DNA of 55,788 bases from an uncultured Acidobacteriota bacterium (GTDB lineage Bacteria; Acidobacteriota; UBA6911; CAINFC01): positions 1 through 55,788 of the forward strand of contig CAINFC010000308.1 in the NCBI GenBank assembly GCA_903847975.1, written 5' to 3'. Positions 1 to 8,062 of this stretch are shown here, piece by piece (the first letter of the stretch is position 1; each line of letters begins with the position of its first letter). The notes under the pieces were generated by a model. The model was not told the origin of the DNA. It did not search any database and was given only the letters and a program-made list of their open reading frames with translations. The translations under genes were made by a program, and so were the position numbers.

Positions 1-26
1 ATACGTTCGTAAAAAGTCCCTCTTCC

Positions 27-125
27 CTTCCGAAATATACGGATGGCTTCTCTCTTCCTTCCTGGTCTTCCCGGCTTCCTGTGAAAAGAAAAGGCGTACA
101 GGAAGAAAGGAAGAGCGGGAGAAAA
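27..125 (+). repeat. Dispersed hairpin repeat, family A copy 1
   Basis: First copy of an intergenic repeat that recurs at 4557-4653 (same orientation) and 40438-40543 (inverted), with shorter relatives at 10799, 14936 and 50868. The core is an inverted repeat, CTTCCTGT (75-82) against ACAGGAAG (98-105), flanked by further pyrimidine/purine complementary tracts. It is bracketed by AAAAAGTCCC (11-20) and ACTTTTTGCGAG (154-165), which are half copies of the joint motif D. It lies downstream of the minus-strand gene ending at 205, so it could end that transcript. Bases 1-204 hold nothing else that I recognise. Confidence 0.75.
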
Positions 126-204
126 GCGGAATCTTGTCCTCCCAACGAGGAAGACTTTTTGCGAGCGAATCCGGGTTGTCGAATTCTGAAAGCCCGGGAT
201 CCCT

Positions 205-717
205 TCAGGGCGCTGCCTTGGCTGGCGGGGCGGCCGGCGGCTTGGGGTTTTTGCCGGCTTCCTCCTCCCGCATCCACGGGCACCGCACCAGGTCCTTTTG
301 CAGCAGGGCCTTGTCTTCCTTTTTCAGAACGTAAAGAGTTACTTCCTGAACCGGATTCCGGGGCTCGCTGGCGCCCAGCAGCACGGTAAGGGTTCGTCTT
401 CCGGTACGGGCGGTGGGCTTGACCTCCACCGTGACGGTAAAAGCCATGCCATCGGGATCAAAGGTATAATCCAGAAAGGAAAGATCCTCCTCCTCGGCCT
501 TCAGTTCCAGGGTAGCCAGGCCGGTTCCGTAGAACTTCAGGCGACGCGAGGTGCCGGCCACCGCGAACTTGGGGCACAGGTTGGCAACCACCGTCCGGCC
601 TTCGGGGAGCGCAGGCTCGGGGCCGGGGTTCTGGACCTGCGCCGGACTGTGGGAAGACAGCACGATCCAGAAGAACAAATATACCGTCCATCTGCATTGC
701 ATGTTGCGTTTTAACAT
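205..717 (-). CDS. Hypothetical secreted protein
   Basis: 170 residues, function not recognised. An N-terminal signal peptide is visible: a charged start, then a hydrophobic stretch (about residues 12-24) ending near SPAQ. The middle (about 45-130) alternates short hydrophobic and polar stretches with Gly/Thr turns, as in a small all-beta domain, possibly immunoglobulin-like. The C-terminal 25 residues are rich in Pro, Ala and Lys (PPAAPPAKAAP), probably a disordered tail. An ATG at 717 is used here; a TATAAT box lies only 6 bases upstream with no Shine-Dalgarno sequence, so the mRNA may be leaderless. The next Met (residue 6) is an alternative start. Its divergent neighbour is the URO-D family gene; nothing in the context gives a role. 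Confidence 0.7.
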   Translation of the reverse strand: MLKRNMQCRWTVYLFFWIVLSSHSPAQVQNPGPEPALPEGRTVVANLCPKFAVAGTSRRLKFYGTGLATLELKAEEEDLSFLDYTFDPDGMAFTVTVEVKPTARTGRRTLTVLLGASEPRNPVQEVTLYVLKKEDKALLQKDLVRCPWMREEEAGKNPKPPAAPPAKAAP

Positions 718-723
718 GGTGTA

Positions 724-729
724 ATTATA
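724..729 (-). promoter_or_regulatory. Possible -10 box for a leaderless transcript
   Basis: Perfect TATAAT on the minus strand, 6 bases before the ATG at 717. Transcription normally starts about 7 bases after a -10 box, which would place the 5' end at or next to the start codon. No convincing -35 hexamer was found at 16-18 bases, so this is tentative. Confidence 0.35.
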
Positions 730-813
730 CCTGCACGACCATCAAAGCCGGGGGCTCCCCACCCTTTGCCGGTCGACACGAGACACGAAAATGTTTTATC
801 GGACGGAGGAAAC

Positions 814-1842
814 ATGAAGGATGAGCAGTGGCAGATGTTGCTGGATGTGATTCAGGGACGGGAAGTGCGGCCTTTGCCGGTCGGCTTCATCATCGACAGC
901 CCCTGGCTCCCGGGCTGGTGCGGGATGACCATCGTGGATTATTTTACCAGTGATGCCCTCTGGATGGCGGCCCATTGGAAAGCCCTCCGGGAGTTTCCGG
1001 AAATCTGCTTCCTGCCGGGCTTCTGGTCCGAATACGGCATGTGCACCGAACCCTCCGCCTTTGGAGCCCGCTGCCGCTGGCCCGAAAACGAATTCCCTTT
1101 TGCGGAAAAGGTTATCCCCTCGATGGAACAGCTGGGTGATCTGGCCAAGCCGGATCCCCGCACCGACGGGCTGCTGCCCTTCGTTCTGAAGCGATGGCAG
1201 CACAATCTGCCGGAGATGCGGAAGGAGGGCTATGAACTGCGCTTCGCCGTGGCCCGCGGGCCGCTGAATATTGCCTCTTTTCTGGCCGGAACCACGGAGT
1301 TCATGATGGCCGTCAAGCTTAATCCCGACGAGGTCCATCGCCTGCTGGAAACCGTCACTTCCTTCCTGCTCGACTGGCTGGAAGTGCAGGTACAGGCCTT
1401 TCCGACCATCCAGGGAATTTTTCTCCTGGACGATGTGGTCGGCTTTCTGCGGGAAAGCGATTTTCAGGCATTCGCCCTTCCCTACCTGAAGCGGATCTAC
1501 CAGGCCTTCCCCTTCCCGGTGAAATTTTTCCATAATGACGCCAAGGGAGCGACGACCGCCAAGTACCTGGACGAGATCGGAATCAACCTCTTCAACTTCA
1601 GCTACCAGCACAGCCTGGTGGACATGAGACAGTGGGCGGGCCCCTCGGTCACGCTGCTGGGAAATATTCCCCCGCGCGATGTGCTGGCACGGGGAACGGC
1701 GGAAGAAGTCCTGCAGGCCGCGCAGACAGCCCTCGCCCCCCTTGCCGACCGCCGCCGGCTGATTCTCTCCTGCGGCGGAGGGATGCCGCCGGAAGCCCCG
1801 ACGGAGAACATTCGCGCCCTGCTGCAGGCCGCCGGCCGGTAA
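814..1842 (+). CDS. URO-D / MtaA-CmuA family methyltransferase-like protein
   Basis: 342 residues. It belongs to the uroporphyrinogen decarboxylase superfamily but looks like the branch containing corrinoid/coenzyme M methyltransferases rather than HemE. Seen: the late motifs of the family, HNDAKG followed by a segment around GINLFNFSYQ, GNIPPRDVLARGT, and the closing CGGGMPPEAPTENI. The HemE N-terminal substrate-binding pattern is not apparent. The start was set at the ATG at 814 because GGACGGAGGA precedes it at 801-810; an upstream ATG at 766 lacks this. It stands alone: no corrinoid protein or reactivation factor is adjacent. Substrate unknown; in such genomes these proteins are often linked to methyl transfer or sugar-related clusters (inference). 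Confidence 0.8.
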   Translation: MKDEQWQMLLDVIQGREVRPLPVGFIIDSPWLPGWCGMTIVDYFTSDALWMAAHWKALREFPEICFLPGFWSEYGMCTEPSAFGARCRWPENEFPFAEKVIPSMEQLGDLAKPDPRTDGLLPFVLKRWQHNLPEMRKEGYELRFAVARGPLNIASFLAGTTEFMMAVKLNPDEVHRLLETVTSFLLDWLEVQVQAFPTIQGIFLLDDVVGFLRESDFQAFALPYLKRIYQAFPFPVKFFHNDAKGATTAKYLDEIGINLFNFSYQHSLVDMRQWAGPSVTLLGNIPPRDVLARGTAEEVLQAAQTALAPLADRRRLILSCGGGMPPEAPTENIRALLQAAGR

Positions 1843-1911
1843 GGAAGGCAGCCGCGGCACACCGCTCCCCCTCCCGCCACGGACCCGTTCCCGGGAAGGA
1901 AGGAAAAAACC

Positions 1912-2817
1912 ATGAAAGAAAAAGTACGGACCATCGGGCTGGCGCTGCTGGCTTTGCTTTGGCCTTCCGCCGGTTTTTCCCAGGGCGACTGCCAATCGCT
2001 GGCTTCTCCCCTGGACCAGGTGGTCTGCCGGGAAAAGGAGTTTGCCGGGATGTCCCTGTCCCATGGAGTCAAGGCGGCGTTTCTGGGCTTTCTCGCCGAT
2101 CAGGCCATCCTCTTCCGCCCGGGTCCGGTCGAAGGAAAATCATGGATGGCCGGCCGGCCGGACCCGCCGGTACAGCTGACCTGGGGCCCGCTGTTTGCGG
2201 GCGTTTCCTGCAGCGGCGAACTGGGATACACGCTGGGGCCCTACGAGCTCCGGGACCGCGCCGGGCAGCAGCCGCCCAGGCACGGGCACTATTTCACCCT
2301 CTGGAAAAAAGAGGCGGACGGACCGTGGAAAGTGATTCTCGACTATGGCGTGAGCTATGAGAAGCCCTGGGCCGGGCCGGCCTCTTTCCGCGGGGAAACG
2401 ACCGATTGCCGCAGCGTCGCTCCAGGCGGCGATGCCCGCAGGAACGCCTGGGAGAAAGAAGAAAAAAGCATTTGCCGGAAACTGACCGCAGAAGGAAGCG
2501 AAAGGACTTTGGCCCCGTTCCTATCCGCCGACACCTGGCTGCTTTGGGACGGAGAGCAGCCTCTGCAGGGCCGGAAGCCGGGCCTGGACTTTCTTCGGAA
2601 GCAGGACAGAAAAGCGCGTGTGGTGCGCTGCGAACCGCTGGGAGCGGGATCCTCCGCAGCCGGGGACCTGGGATTCAGCTACGGTTCTCTGCAAGATTCG
2701 CTGGGAAGGCAGGGATACTACCTGCGGCTTTGGCGCTCTTCCGGCCGTGGGAATCCGCGCCTGAGCGCGGCGGTTACCGTTCTCAGCCCTCCGCCCCCCC
2801 CCGCGAAGCCGGACTAG
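1912..2817 (+). CDS. Hypothetical secreted protein with two NTF2-like repeats
   Basis: 301 residues with a clear signal peptide (about 1-24, ending GFSQG). Two similar halves are visible. Each ends in a strand pattern typical of SnoaL/DUF4440-type NTF2-like domains: GHYFTLWKKEADGPWKVILD near residue 125 and GYYLRLWRSSGRGNPRLSAA near residue 272. Each half also has a preceding LGYTLGPYEL / LGFSYGSLQD segment. NTF2-like folds bind small ligands or mediate oligomerisation; no catalytic residues can be assigned. ATG 1912 follows GGAAGGAAGGAAAA, a good ribosome binding site, 69 bases after the URO-D gene, so the two may be co-transcribed. Its last 35 bases overlap the end of nuoG on the opposite strand. 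Function unknown. Confidence 0.72.
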   Translation: MKEKVRTIGLALLALLWPSAGFSQGDCQSLASPLDQVVCREKEFAGMSLSHGVKAAFLGFLADQAILFRPGPVEGKSWMAGRPDPPVQLTWGPLFAGVSCSGELGYTLGPYELRDRAGQQPPRHGHYFTLWKKEADGPWKVILDYGVSYEKPWAGPASFRGETTDCRSVAPGGDARRNAWEKEEKSICRKLTAEGSERTLAPFLSADTWLLWDGEQPLQGRKPGLDFLRKQDRKARVVRCEPLGAGSSAAGDLGFSYGSLQDSLGRQGYYLRLWRSSGRGNPRLSAAVTVLSPPPPPAKPD

Positions 2818-4423
2818 CGCTTCCCTCCAGCAGGGCACCACTGTTTCCCAGGGAAGCATAGGTCCATTCTTTGGCAGTCGGGTGACCGGCCGCCAGTTCC
2901 CGGAAAATCGCCTCGCAGCTCCGGTGCGGACACTCCACCCCGAGAGCCAGGGCCAGGCGCTGTACGATCTGCCATTCCGGCAGAGCCTCCCCCAGGGGAT
3001 CCACAACCCGGTAGAATCGCTGCACGCGGCCGGCGCTGTTGGTAAAGGTACCCTCCCTTTCCACGTGAACCGCAGCCGGAAGAACATAGTGAGCCTGGTC
3101 GACCGCCAGGCTCTGGCTGGTTCCGACGGCCACCAGAAGCTCCAGCCGGCCGGCTTGCTCCGCCCATTCTTCCCGGGTGAACAGCGGCACCGGTTCGTTG
3201 CGGAAAACGAACAGACCCTTGATCCGGCCGGAGCGCAGCAGGGATTTCAGGTCCGCGCCATCGGGAAAATCGTTTTGCCAGCCGGCCCACAGGGCCCCGC
3301 GGCGGTTCGGATTTTTGTCTGCTTCCCGCAGGAGGGTATCGGCGGATCCCGCCGGTTCCGCCGGATTGCCGAAGGCCAGCTGTCCGACTCCCAGCTTCTC
3401 CTGGAAAAGGTTCCGGATCAGATACAGGTCTTCATTGGGGAGCTGCGGCGAGCCCCAGACGGCGACCGCGGAAGGCCCGTGGCTCTGCAGCAGGGCCTGG
3501 AGGCGCGCGGCAATTTCCGGCAGAAGCTCCTTCCATGTGGTCTTTGCGGCGCGCCCGCCTGTCTGCCGCAGGGGCGTATCCAGGCGCTTTTCGTCCAGCC
3601 CTCGATAGGCGTAGCGGCCTTCATCGCAGATCCAGTGCCCGTTTACCTCGGCATGAAAGCGGGGCTTCAGGCGGACGATGCGCCGCCCCTGGGCATGGTG
3701 GTGACGCTCCGGGTTGAAATAGACCGTGAGGTTGCAGCCCCGGCTGCATCCGGTGCAGATGGAGTCCCCGGAGCGCAGATACCAGACCCGGACCTGAAAG
3801 CGGAAATCGCGGTCCGTCAGGGCTCCGACCGGGCAGATGTCCGCAACGTTGCCCGAGTAGGGATTATCGAGCTCCTGGCCGGGATAAATATCGACGGTCG
3901 AGTGATCCCCGCGATGGAAGACCCCCAGCTCGGCGGTTTTGGGAACGTCCTGGCAGAAGCGGATGCAGCGCAGGCAGAGGATGCAGCGATCCTGGTCCAG
4001 GATGATGGTGGGGCCGATGGGCTTGGCCTTCTGCCGCAGAAGCTTGTCGTCGGCCAGACGGCTTCCGTTTCGCCCGTAAGCCATATAGTAGTTCTGCAGA
4101 CCGCACTCCCCGGCCTGGTCGCAAACCGGGCAGTCCAGCGGGTGGTTGAGCAGCAGGAACTCCATGACCGCCTGCTGGGCCTGGCGAACCCGGTCGTTGG
4201 CGGTAAAGACGACCATCCCCGACCTTACCGGCGTGTTGCAGGCAGTCTGCAGCTTGCCGACGCCGGCCACTTCCACCTGGCACATGCGGCAGCAGCCCGC
4301 CAGGCGCAGTCCCGGGTGATAGCAGTAGTGGGGAATTTCAATCCCGGCTTCCTGGGCGGCCTGCAGGATGGTCAGGCCTTCGCGTACTTCCAATTCTCGG
4401 TTGTCGATCGTCACTTTTACCAT
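2783..4423 (-). CDS. nuoG: NADH-quinone oxidoreductase subunit G
   Basis: 546 residues. Iron-sulfur subunit of the peripheral arm of complex I, passing electrons from NuoEF towards NuoB. Seen: an N-terminal [2Fe-2S] ferredoxin domain with C34, C45, C48, C62 (N1b); the His-Cys3 motif H94, C98, C101, C107 (N5); C147, C150, C153 with C197 (N4); and the extra set C223, C226, C230, C266 expected for N7. The molybdopterin-oxidoreductase-like domain follows but stops early, so the protein is much shorter than the roughly 900-residue E. coli type, as in other short NuoG proteins. The start at 4423 was chosen for the AAGGAAA site and because the ferredoxin begins MVKVTI. No nuoE or nuoF is adjacent. 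Its 3' end overlaps the convergent gene by 35 bases. A homopolymer of C near 2794-2802 makes the extreme C-terminus sensitive to sequencing error. Confidence 0.9.
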   Translation of the reverse strand: MVKVTIDNRELEVREGLTILQAAQEAGIEIPHYCYHPGLRLAGCCRMCQVEVAGVGKLQTACNTPVRSGMVVFTANDRVRQAQQAVMEFLLLNHPLDCPVCDQAGECGLQNYYMAYGRNGSRLADDKLLRQKAKPIGPTIILDQDRCILCLRCIRFCQDVPKTAELGVFHRGDHSTVDIYPGQELDNPYSGNVADICPVGALTDRDFRFQVRVWYLRSGDSICTGCSRGCNLTVYFNPERHHHAQGRRIVRLKPRFHAEVNGHWICDEGRYAYRGLDEKRLDTPLRQTGGRAAKTTWKELLPEIAARLQALLQSHGPSAVAVWGSPQLPNEDLYLIRNLFQEKLGVGQLAFGNPAEPAGSADTLLREADKNPNRRGALWAGWQNDFPDGADLKSLLRSGRIKGLFVFRNEPVPLFTREEWAEQAGRLELLVAVGTSQSLAVDQAHYVLPAAVHVEREGTFTNSAGRVQRFYRVVDPLGEALPEWQIVQRLALALGVECPHRSCEAIFRELAAGHPTAKEWTYASLGNSGALLEGSASPASRGGAEG

Positions 4424-4556
4424 AAAAACAGTTTCCTTGCGTGCTTTTGGGGCTTGCGCCGCTCCCCCCCATTCTAACACACGGCCTACCCGGGAGCCCT
4501 TTTTCTTTTCCCGGGAAGACAGGAAGACCCGGAAGGGAGAGGAAGCCGGGCATGAA

Positions 4557-4653
4557 CGAAATATACGGATGGCTTCTTTCTTCCTTCCTGATCTTCCCGT
4601 CTTCCTGTTAAAAGAAAAGGCGTACAGGAAGAAAGGAAGAGCGGGAAGAAAAA
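4557..4653 (+). repeat. Dispersed hairpin repeat, family A copy 2
   Basis: Near-identical to copy 1 at 27-125, including the ATATACGGATGGCTTCT stretch and the CTTCCTGT (4611-4618) / ACAGGAAG (4624-4631) stem. It is preceded by a degenerate purine-rich relative at about 4505-4550 and followed at 4663-4681 by a GGTCTGTC...GGAGA tract. That tract is also present, inverted, beside the copy at 40438-40543. The 422-base divergent space 4424-4845 holds this repeat, joint hairpin D (4682-4723) and a putative promoter (4773-4801). Confidence 0.75.
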
Positions 4654-4681
4654 CGTAAGGGTCTGTCGCCAGGAGATGGCG

Positions 4682-4723
4682 ACTTTTTGCGAGATTATCC
4701 GCAAAGATGGCCCGGTAAAAAAG
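4682..4723. repeat. Joint hairpin D (copy at 4.7 kb)
   Basis: Left arm ACTTTTTGCGAG, loop start TTATCC, right arm CGGTAAAAAAG. The arms pair imperfectly (ACTTTTT with AAAAAAG). It forms the downstream border of family A copy 2. The same arm and YYATCC arrangement recurs at 23673, 32994, 33212, 55216, 55381 and 55708. Confidence 0.6.
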
Positions 4724-4772
4724 GGAGCCTTACGGTTTTCTTTTACGAGTCCGTTCCGGGCCGTTTTCCTTT

Positions 4773-4801
4773 TTGCGGGCCGCGGGGATTCGTGCTACCA
4801 T
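4773..4801 (+). promoter_or_regulatory. Putative promoter of the sugar permease gene
   Basis: TTGCGG (4773-4778), 17 bases, then TACCAT (4796-4801) with an extended -10 TGC directly before it. The 16-base stretch ATTCGTGCTACCATCT around the -10 is nearly repeated upstream of the SDR gene (35224-35240, ATTCGTGCTACTATCC), which supports a functional signal. Confidence 0.4.
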
Positions 4802-4845
4802 CTTGCCGCCTGGACCGCGAACGAGAAAAGCCGGAGGAGTGGCTG

Positions 4846-5808
4846 GTGAAAAAGAGACCATTTTCGATGCCCGACGGGCTACGCCGCCTGGGGCCCTTTC
4901 TGGGCCTGGCTCTGGTGATCGTAGTTTTTTCCCTGCTGGCCGACGATCCCGCCCGCTTCCTGTCCCTTCGCAACCTGCGGGTAGTCGCCTCGCAAACCGT
5001 AATCGTAGCCATCGGCGCCATCGGCATGACGGTGGTCATCATCAGCGGTGGTATCGATTTGTCGGTGGGCTCCACCATCGCCCTGACCGGCGTGGTGGCC
5101 GCCCTGGGAATTCGCGCCGGCGGTTCGCCGCTCGGTTCGGCGGCGGCCGGCATCGCGGTTGGAGGACTGGTGGGCTGGGCCATCGGCTTCCTCATCACCT
5201 CCCTGCGCGTAGTTCCGTTCATCATCACCCTGGGAATGCTGGGAATCGCCCGCGGAATTGCCAAATGGCTTGCTTCCCAACAGACCGTGGACACGCCTCC
5301 CACCTGGGTGGACCATATCGCCGTCACCTTTCCGTCTCCTCCCTGGCTGCTTTTCGCGCCCGGCGTCTGGGCGGCGGTCCTGCTGGCCGCCTTCATGGCG
5401 CTGGTTCTGCAGCGCACCGTTTTCGGCCGGCACGTGTTCGCCCTGGGCTCCAGCGAAGCGGCTGCCCGGGCCTGCGGCATTCCCGTGGAGCGGATGAAGC
5501 GGCGGATCTACGCCCTGGCCGGCTTGTTTTTCGGGCTGGCCGGGATTGCCCAGATGTCCCGGCTGCGCCAGGGGGATCCCACCGTGGCGGCGGGAACCGA
5601 GCTGGACATCATCGCCGCGGTGGTCATCGGCGGCGGCAGCCTGAGCGGCGGCGAAGGGAGCATTCTGGGATCGATGATCGGAGCCCTGATCATGGCTTTT
5701 CTGCGCAACGGCTGCCAGCTGATGGGCTGGGCCAGCTACATCCAGGAAATGATCATCGGGGCGATTATCGTGGCCGCAGTGGCCGTCGATCGCTGGAGAA
5801 GCCGCTAG
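4846..5808 (+). CDS. Sugar ABC transporter permease (RbsC/YjfF family)
   Basis: 320 residues, inner-membrane permease of the ribose/galactofuranose-type carbohydrate uptake (CUT2) class. Seen: multiple hydrophobic segments; the family signature GMTVVIISGGIDLSVGS in the N-terminal third; VPFIITLGMLGIARG; and the C-terminal GGGSLSGGEGSILGSMIGAL that carries the coupling region for the ATPase. GTG 4846 was chosen because GGAGGAG precedes it and the hydrophobic domain begins shortly after; an in-frame ATG at 4687 lies inside repeat DNA. It stands alone: no ATPase or substrate-binding protein is in the window, so partners must be encoded elsewhere or the transporter is a remnant. Its stop codon overlaps that of rph by 4 bases. 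Substrate unknown. Confidence 0.85.
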   Translation: MKKRPFSMPDGLRRLGPFLGLALVIVVFSLLADDPARFLSLRNLRVVASQTVIVAIGAIGMTVVIISGGIDLSVGSTIALTGVVAALGIRAGGSPLGSAAAGIAVGGLVGWAIGFLITSLRVVPFIITLGMLGIARGIAKWLASQQTVDTPPTWVDHIAVTFPSPPWLLFAPGVWAAVLLAAFMALVLQRTVFGRHVFALGSSEAAARACGIPVERMKRRIYALAGLFFGLAGIAQMSRLRQGDPTVAAGTELDIIAAVVIGGGSLSGGEGSILGSMIGALIMAFLRNGCQLMGWASYIQEMIIGAIIVAAVAVDRWRSR

Positions 5809-6569
5809 GCGGCCGGGAGCGACAGCTCGATTCCCAGCTTCTGCAGGAGGCCGCGCTGCATGTCGTGCAGGCTGAAAATGCCCTGCCGGGCCACCTGGAC
5901 CATTTCCATCATCCGCTCCACGCGGAAGGTGCGGTTTTCGCCGGTACCCTGGACCTCGACCAGTTCTCCGGATCCGGTCATAACTACGTTCATATCCACG
6001 TCGGCCGTGGAGTCCTCGGCATAGTCGAGGTCCAGCAGAATACGGTTCCCGATCAGCCCGACGCTCGTTGCTGCAACCAGCGAAACCACCGGCATCCGGG
6101 CGATCACACCCTGGGCGCAAAGGCGATGGCAGGCGATGGCTACTGCCAGAAAGGCCCCGGTGATGCTCGCGGTGCGCGTCCCGCCGTCGGCTTGCAATAC
6201 GTCGCAATCGATCCAGATGGTTCTCGGCCCCAGCATTTCCAGATTCACCACGGCTCGCAGCGACCGGCCGATCAGCCGCTGGATTTCCATGGTCCTTCCG
6301 GAGGGCTTGCCCTTGGCGGCCTCCCGCTGGGTGCGGGTGGCCGTCGCCCGGGGCAGCATGCCGTACTCGGCGCTGACCCATCCTTTGGAGGTGCCGGCCA
6401 GGAAGGAAGGGACTTTTTCCTCCACGCTGGCGGTACAGAGCACGCAGGTGCGGCCGGCCTCGACCAGAACCGCCCCTTCGGCCTGGCGGTTGAATTCCGG
6501 ATCGAAGCGAACCGGGCGCAGCTCTTCCGGGCGGCGGCCGTCCTTGCGGGAAAAGATCATGGTTTCCAT
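5805..6569 (-). CDS. rph: Ribonuclease PH
   Basis: 254 residues, the usual length. Phosphorolytic 3'-5' exoribonuclease that trims tRNA 3' ends, acting as a cytoplasmic hexamer. Seen: the N-terminal GRRPEELRPVRF, the GWVSAEYGMLPRAT block, the RLIGRSLRA block that contains phosphate-contacting arginines, and DCDVLQADGGTRTASI, all canonical. It is the third gene of the minus-strand run amiC - gerM-like - rph. In many Acidobacteriota and Deltaproteobacteria this run continues with a RdgB-type pyrophosphatase, which is absent here. The gene is 55 bases downstream of the gerM-like gene and ends convergently with the sugar permease. Confidence 0.96.
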   Translation of the reverse strand: METMIFSRKDGRRPEELRPVRFDPEFNRQAEGAVLVEAGRTCVLCTASVEEKVPSFLAGTSKGWVSAEYGMLPRATATRTQREAAKGKPSGRTMEIQRLIGRSLRAVVNLEMLGPRTIWIDCDVLQADGGTRTASITGAFLAVAIACHRLCAQGVIARMPVVSLVAATSVGLIGNRILLDLDYAEDSTADVDMNVVMTGSGELVEVQGTGENRTFRVERMMEMVQVARQGIFSLHDMQRGLLQKLGIELSLPAA

Positions 6570-6624
6570 GGCAGGTTATGTCTCCATCGCGATAGGGTTA
6601 AAGGCTTTCGTCCGGCCGCAGCGG

Positions 6625-7278
6625 TCACGGCGGCAGGGTTTCGACCCGGATATTGCCGGCGGGATTCTGGTAGTCCTGGATCAGGGAAAGGTCCGCCTGC
6701 AGGTTGCCTTCTATGCCGAAGTGCCCGGCCAGGGTCTCCTGTTCTTTCCCTTCCACCAGAAGGCGGACGGCGGAGATCTGCGGAAAGTTGAACGTTACGG
6801 TGTGAACGATGGCATACAGTGCGGTCCGCTCCGCGTCCATTCCGCCGGGAAGGTTTTCCTGGATTTTCCGGCTGTAGTCCACCACCGCCAGGCGTTCCTC
6901 CAGGAAAAAGACATGAAGCGGCAGAGCCTCGGGCGGCAGAGCCGAGGGGATGCCCGAAGGCGAAGGCCTGGAAAGTTCCCGCAGGACCTCCATGGCCTGC
7001 CTCTCCGGCTGGGAAAAACGGCGCACCGGCTTTTTTTCCTCCTTCAGCAGAAGCGGTTCGTCCGGAAGGGCGGAAGGGGCAGGATAAAAAAGAGAGAGCA
7101 GGACGGTGCCGGTGGAAACGCCCGCCGGACCGGCATCCTGCGGCTGAACCACCGTCTCCAGGGTCGTCAGGGAGGACGGCTCCGGCTGGATGAAAAGGTA
7201 ATAGACGGCCCCGGACAGGAACAGCAGGGCCAGAGCGCCGGGCAGTCCGTATTTCAAGAGTAGGATTTTCCTGGCCAT
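6625..7278 (-). CDS. GerMN-domain membrane-anchored protein
   Basis: 217 residues. An N-terminal membrane anchor or uncleaved signal (about 10-30, LPGALALLFLSGAVYYLFI), a linker of roughly 80 residues, then a single GerMN domain. The hallmarks of that domain are ERTALYAIVHTVTFNFPQI and VRLLVEGKEQETLAGHFGI. GerMN domains occur in sporulation and germination lipoproteins of Firmicutes and next to peptidoglycan amidases in non-sporulating phyla; a role in cell-wall turnover is inferred. It starts 6 bases after the amidase stop, so it is almost certainly translated from the same mRNA. Confidence 0.85.
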   Translation of the reverse strand: MARKILLLKYGLPGALALLFLSGAVYYLFIQPEPSSLTTLETVVQPQDAGPAGVSTGTVLLSLFYPAPSALPDEPLLLKEEKKPVRRFSQPERQAMEVLRELSRPSPSGIPSALPPEALPLHVFFLEERLAVVDYSRKIQENLPGGMDAERTALYAIVHTVTFNFPQISAVRLLVEGKEQETLAGHFGIEGNLQADLSLIQDYQNPAGNIRVETLPP

Positions 7279-7284
7279 GAGGAG

Positions 7285-8001
7285 CTACCGGGTATTTCCA
7301 AAGAGGTATTCGTAGACCGAGGACTTGACGGCCGGAGTCCACTGGGAGCGGCCCTCCTCCGAGGTCAGGCGCGTCAGGTCGGCCGGGTCCGCCAGGTTGC
7401 CCAGCTCCACCAGAACCGCCGGCATGGCGCAGAAATGAAGCAGCAGCAGCGGACTGGATTGCACGGAGTGGATGGATAGGAAAGGGGTATTAAGGCGTGC
7501 CTGCAGCAGCAGGGCCAGATCGTTGCTTTCGTTGACGAACGGCACCTGGGCTTCGGCCCAGGGAACCAGGCTGGCGGGACTTTTGACGCCCGTTACGGTC
7601 TTGGCCGATACCGCGGCGGGAAGGTGGGCCGGTCCCAGAAAATACACCCGGGCCCCGGCGCGGTCGGCGCGGGTGTCGAACCCGGTGTGGATGCTGATCA
7701 GCAGCTGGCCCCGGGCGCGGTTCGCTTTTTCCGCCCGGGCATGAAGCGGCATTTCGATATCCCCGGTGCGGGTCAGAAGCACGGTCAGCCGGCGATCCTG
7801 CAGAAAAGCCTTTTCCAGCGCCTGCGCCGCGCTGAGGGCCGCGTCCTTTTCCGTGAGGCCGGCCTCCGCATTGCGGGCTCCGCTGTCCGTTCCTCCGTGT
7901 CCGGCGTCGAGAACGATCAGGGGCAGGCGCGCCCCGCTTTGGCTGCGGAGATCCGCGGGAAGACAGGGTAAGAGAAGTAAGACAACGAAAAGGATCCGCA
8001 T
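7285..8001 (-). CDS. N-acetylmuramoyl-L-alanine amidase (Amidase_3)
   Basis: 238 residues with a signal peptide (1-20). Zinc amidase that cleaves the bond between MurNAc and the stem peptide in the periplasm. Seen zinc/catalytic residues: H35 in LDAGHGGTDSGA, E51 in GLTEKD, H105 in LISIHTG, and the late Glu in VLVELGN. The usual SIHANA after the second His is SIHTGF here, a mild divergence. The start at 8001 follows a weak translation signal but precedes the signal peptide directly; the open frame extends upstream through the tRNA-His gene, so upstream starts are rejected. It heads the amiC - gerM-like - rph group. No SPOR or AMIN domain is present. Confidence 0.9.
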   Translation of the reverse strand: MRILFVVLLLLPCLPADLRSQSGARLPLIVLDAGHGGTDSGARNAEAGLTEKDAALSAAQALEKAFLQDRRLTVLLTRTGDIEMPLHARAEKANRARGQLLISIHTGFDTRADRAGARVYFLGPAHLPAAVSAKTVTGVKSPASLVPWAEAQVPFVNESNDLALLLQARLNTPFLSIHSVQSSPLLLLHFCAMPAVLVELGNLADPADLTRLTSEEGRSQWTPAVKSSVYEYLFGNTR

Positions 8002-8040
8002 CGCCGGTTTGGCTGTAAGGATTATGCTTGCCCAACCCAA

Positions 8041-8057
8041 CCGAAGAGATTCTTCGG
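8041..8057 (-). terminator. Hairpin after tRNA-His
   Basis: Perfect 7-bp stem CCGAAGA / TCTTCGG with a 3-base loop, 5 bases beyond the tRNA 3' end on the minus strand and followed by TTGGGTTGGG. It could be an intrinsic terminator or a processing signal separating the tRNA from the amidase gene. The U tract is poor. Confidence 0.45.
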
Positions 8058-8062
8058 GTACG

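Noticed and set aside
2882-4477. Plus-strand frame of 531 codons opposite nuoG.
   Set aside because: Shadow of nuoG; no ribosome site or domain.
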